A stretch of DNA of 7,528 nt. It comes from Litorimonas sp049647245. Lineage in GTDB: Bacteria > Pseudomonadota > Alphaproteobacteria > Caulobacterales > Maricaulaceae. Shown piece by piece: positions 5,997 through 7,528 of this stretch. Below the pieces are notes generated by a model, which saw nothing but the letters and a program-made list of their open reading frames with translations, ran no database searches and was not told the DNA's origin. The stretch's first letter is position 1. Each line of letters opens with the position of its first letter. Position numbers and translations under genes: made by a program. The DNA lies in the NCBI GenBank assembly GCA_049647245.1, contig JBARXH010000118.1, forward strand, positions 1-7,528, in the 5' to 3' direction.

Positions 5997-6671
5997 ATGC
6001 TCGAACTCAAGATCATCCCCGTCACGCCCTTCCAGCAGAATTGCTCGCTGCTCTATGACAGCGAGACCAAGGAAGGCGTCCTCGTCGATCCGGGCGGAGA
6101 GGTGGAGAAGCTGCGCGCCAAGCTGGACGAGCACGGCGTGACGCTCAAGGCGATCTGGCTGACCCACGGCCATCTGGACCATGCCGGCGGTGCGGACCAG
6201 CTGCGCGAGGAGCTCGGCGTGCCCGTGATCGGCCCGCACAAGGACGACCAGTTCTGGATGGACGAGATCGCGGATCATTGGGCGCGCTACGGCCATCCGG
6301 GCATGGGCCGCGCCGTGGTGCCTGACCGCTATCTGGACGAGGGCGACCAGCTGGAAATTGGCGGCATCACTTTCGACGTCACGCACACGCCGGGGCACAC
6401 GCCCGGTCATGTGGTGATCCACAACCGGGACATGAAGATCGCTTTCGTCGGCGATGTCCTGTTCCAGGGCTCCATCGGCCGGACGGACTTCCCCAAGGGC
6501 AACCACCAGCAGTTGATCGACAGCATCAAGACCAAGCTCTTCCCGCTGGGCGACGAGATGCGGTTTGTCCCTGGCCACGGCGGCATGAGCACGTTCGGGC
6601 AGGAGCGGCGGTTCAACCCGTTCGTGGGCGAGGGCGCAACGATGGGCGCGAACACCTCCGGACCGGGTTAG
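5997..6671 (+). CDS. MBL-fold metallo-hydrolase, YcbL/glyoxalase II-like
   Basis: The product has 224 residues, close to the about 215 of E. coli YcbL. The metal-binding set of the metallo-beta-lactamase fold is complete: THGHLDH (His57, His59, Asp61, His62), His134 in PGHTPGH, Asp153 in FVGDVLF and His194 in FVPGHG. The GSIGRTDFPKGNHQQL block and the short C-terminal end MSTFGQERRFNPF are typical of the YcbL branch, which lacks the C-terminal substrate-binding helices of full glyoxalase II. A cytoplasmic thioester hydrolase role (such as S-lactoylglutathione) is likely but not shown. ATG 5997 is chosen because MLELKIIPVTPFQQNC matches the usual family start; ATG 5988 and ATG 5937 are in the same frame and none has a good ribosome-binding site. 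The gene ends 3 bases from the stop of the convergent ydbH-like gene. Confidence 0.92.
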   Translation: MLELKIIPVTPFQQNCSLLYDSETKEGVLVDPGGEVEKLRAKLDEHGVTLKAIWLTHGHLDHAGGADQLREELGVPVIGPHKDDQFWMDEIADHWARYGHPGMGRAVVPDRYLDEGDQLEIGGITFDVTHTPGHTPGHVVIHNRDMKIAFVGDVLFQGSIGRTDFPKGNHQQLIDSIKTKLFPLGDEMRFVPGHGGMSTFGQERRFNPFVGEGATMGANTSGPG

Positions 6672-6674
6672 GGC

Positions 6675-7528
6675 CTACTCGACAGGCTCCGCCGTGATGG
6701 CGGGACGGATCGAGGACAGCACCCGTTCCTGCAATCCGTTTGGGTTCAGGCTGCGCGCAATGTTGAACAGCTCGCCCTCGACCGAGACGTCGAACTGGAA
6801 CGGCACGTTGTAGAGCACCTCCGGGTTGGAGCCCGTGAAGACCACGCCCAGCTTGATCTCCCCGTCCAGCGGCCCGTCGATTTCTACGAACAGCGAGTCG
6901 TAGGTGAAGTTCTCCAGCGCCTGTATGGCCTGCGTGGCATATTCGTTGGGAATGCGTTCGGCCATGTCCTGGCCCCGATATCGGATCACGCCGCCGTCGC
7001 GCACCTCCAGCCGGCCCCGTTCCACCAGCACGTCGATGCCGCGCACCACGACCGGAATCGTGCCTTCCAGAATGCCGGATACGGACAGGCGCCCGTCGGA
7101 CGTATCGGACAGGAATTCGCCCACTTCCACGCCCGCGACACGCAAGGTCACGCGGTTCTCCGGCGCGCCGTAGGTCCAGACGAACGGGTCGAACGACACC
7201 GTGCCTTCGCCCAAGGGGAAGACGGCGCGGGAGATGTCCACCCCGTCCTCGACCAGCGCGTAGGTCAGCAGACCGTCTTCCAGCGGAAAGCCCGGATTGA
7301 ACGTGCCGACCTGAAGCAGCTGGCCCGGTGCGGTGACGACCGGAAAGAGCGACGTCAGCTCGACACGACCCGACAGGCCCGTCACGGGACCGGGCGCCGT
7401 GCCGAGCGAGACGTCCCGGATCTCGACCGTGCCCGTGCCGGACAGAGGCGCATCGCCGCCGAACAGCACATTGAGCCGCGCGCCGATCACCCCGTCCACC
7501 TGGGCGATCTTGCCGCGCAGCGCGGGCG
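6675..7528 (-). CDS. YdbH-family (AsmA-like) envelope protein, C-terminal part
   Basis: Partial gene: the frame stays open to the right edge (reading back through residues PALRGKIAQ), so GTG 7497-7499 is internal and the true start lies outside. The visible 283 residues are beta-rich and have the C-terminal features I associate with YdbH (Pfam 'dicarboxylate transport' domain, an AsmA-like repeat-beta-groove protein): a segment GRLEVRDGGVIRYRG, then ALENFTYDSLFVEIDGPLDG, the GSNPEVLYNVPFQFDVSVEG block, and an end about 30 residues later. In E. coli, YdbH acts with TamB and YhdP in phospholipid transport between inner and outer membranes, together with the lipoprotein YnbE. The gene is therefore probably membrane-anchored and periplasmic. 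The ynbE and ydbL genes that follow ydbH in E. coli are absent here; the next gene is the convergent hydrolase. The family call is by recognition; a more general AsmA/TamB-like protein is the alternative. Confidence 0.75.
   Translation of the reverse strand, partial: PALRGKIAQVDGVIGARLNVLFGGDAPLSGTGTVEIRDVSLGTAPGPVTGLSGRVELTSLFPVVTAPGQLLQVGTFNPGFPLEDGLLTYALVEDGVDISRAVFPLGEGTVSFDPFVWTYGAPENRVTLRVAGVEVGEFLSDTSDGRLSVSGILEGTIPVVVRGIDVLVERGRLEVRDGGVIRYRGQDMAERIPNEYATQAIQALENFTYDSLFVEIDGPLDGEIKLGVVFTGSNPEVLYNVPFQFDVSVEGELFNIARSLNPNGLQERVLSSIRPAITAEPVE

Noticed and set aside
5822..6025. 67-codon - strand open frame over the second terminator
   Set aside because: Its end is encoded by the terminator hairpin and T run, and its start lies within the hydrolase gene. 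The composition is low-information with no motif.

Overview
The window is GC-rich bacterial chromosome, most likely from an alphaproteobacterium, perhaps near the Hyphomonadaceae/Maricaulales. That placement is an inference from an alphaproteobacterial-type histidyl-tRNA synthetase, a FATGY-type single-domain response regulator, and a small four-helix membrane protein of a kind I associate with that group. No transposon, integrase, CRISPR array, tRNA or rRNA was seen.

Layout, left to right. The C-terminal half of the 2-oxoglutarate dehydrogenase E2 subunit (odhB/sucB, +) enters from the left edge. Nine bases after its stop lies a SAM-methyltransferase-like reading frame that keeps one frame throughout but has a single in-frame TAG at codon 47. 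Next comes a 143-residue four-helix membrane protein (+), then complete pgi (glucose-6-phosphate isomerase, +). A stand-alone CheY-like response regulator with a TTG start follows, then complete hisS (histidyl-tRNA synthetase, +). About 330 bases without a protein gene separate hisS from a YcbL/glyoxalase-II-like metallo-beta-lactamase-fold hydrolase (+). That hydrolase runs tail to tail, with only 3 bases between stop codons, into the C-terminal part of a YdbH-family (AsmA-like) envelope protein on the - strand, which leaves through the right edge.

The most unusual part is the gap after hisS. It holds three clean hairpins. Two of them are followed by uninterrupted T runs only when read on the - strand, so they look like intrinsic terminators for leftward transcription. 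The one next to hisS sits directly behind another 13-bp hairpin and carries a pyrimidine-rich, C-rich loop. This is the architecture of a small RNA on the - strand ending at the hisS stop codon. The second - strand terminator (5834-5866) implies another leftward transcript, either a second small RNA or read-through from the ydbH-like gene antisense to the hydrolase gene.

Most of the protein genes are housekeeping functions (TCA cycle, glycolysis, translation) interleaved with single accessory genes. Apart from odhB and the methyltransferase frame, they appear to be separate transcription units rather than one operon.
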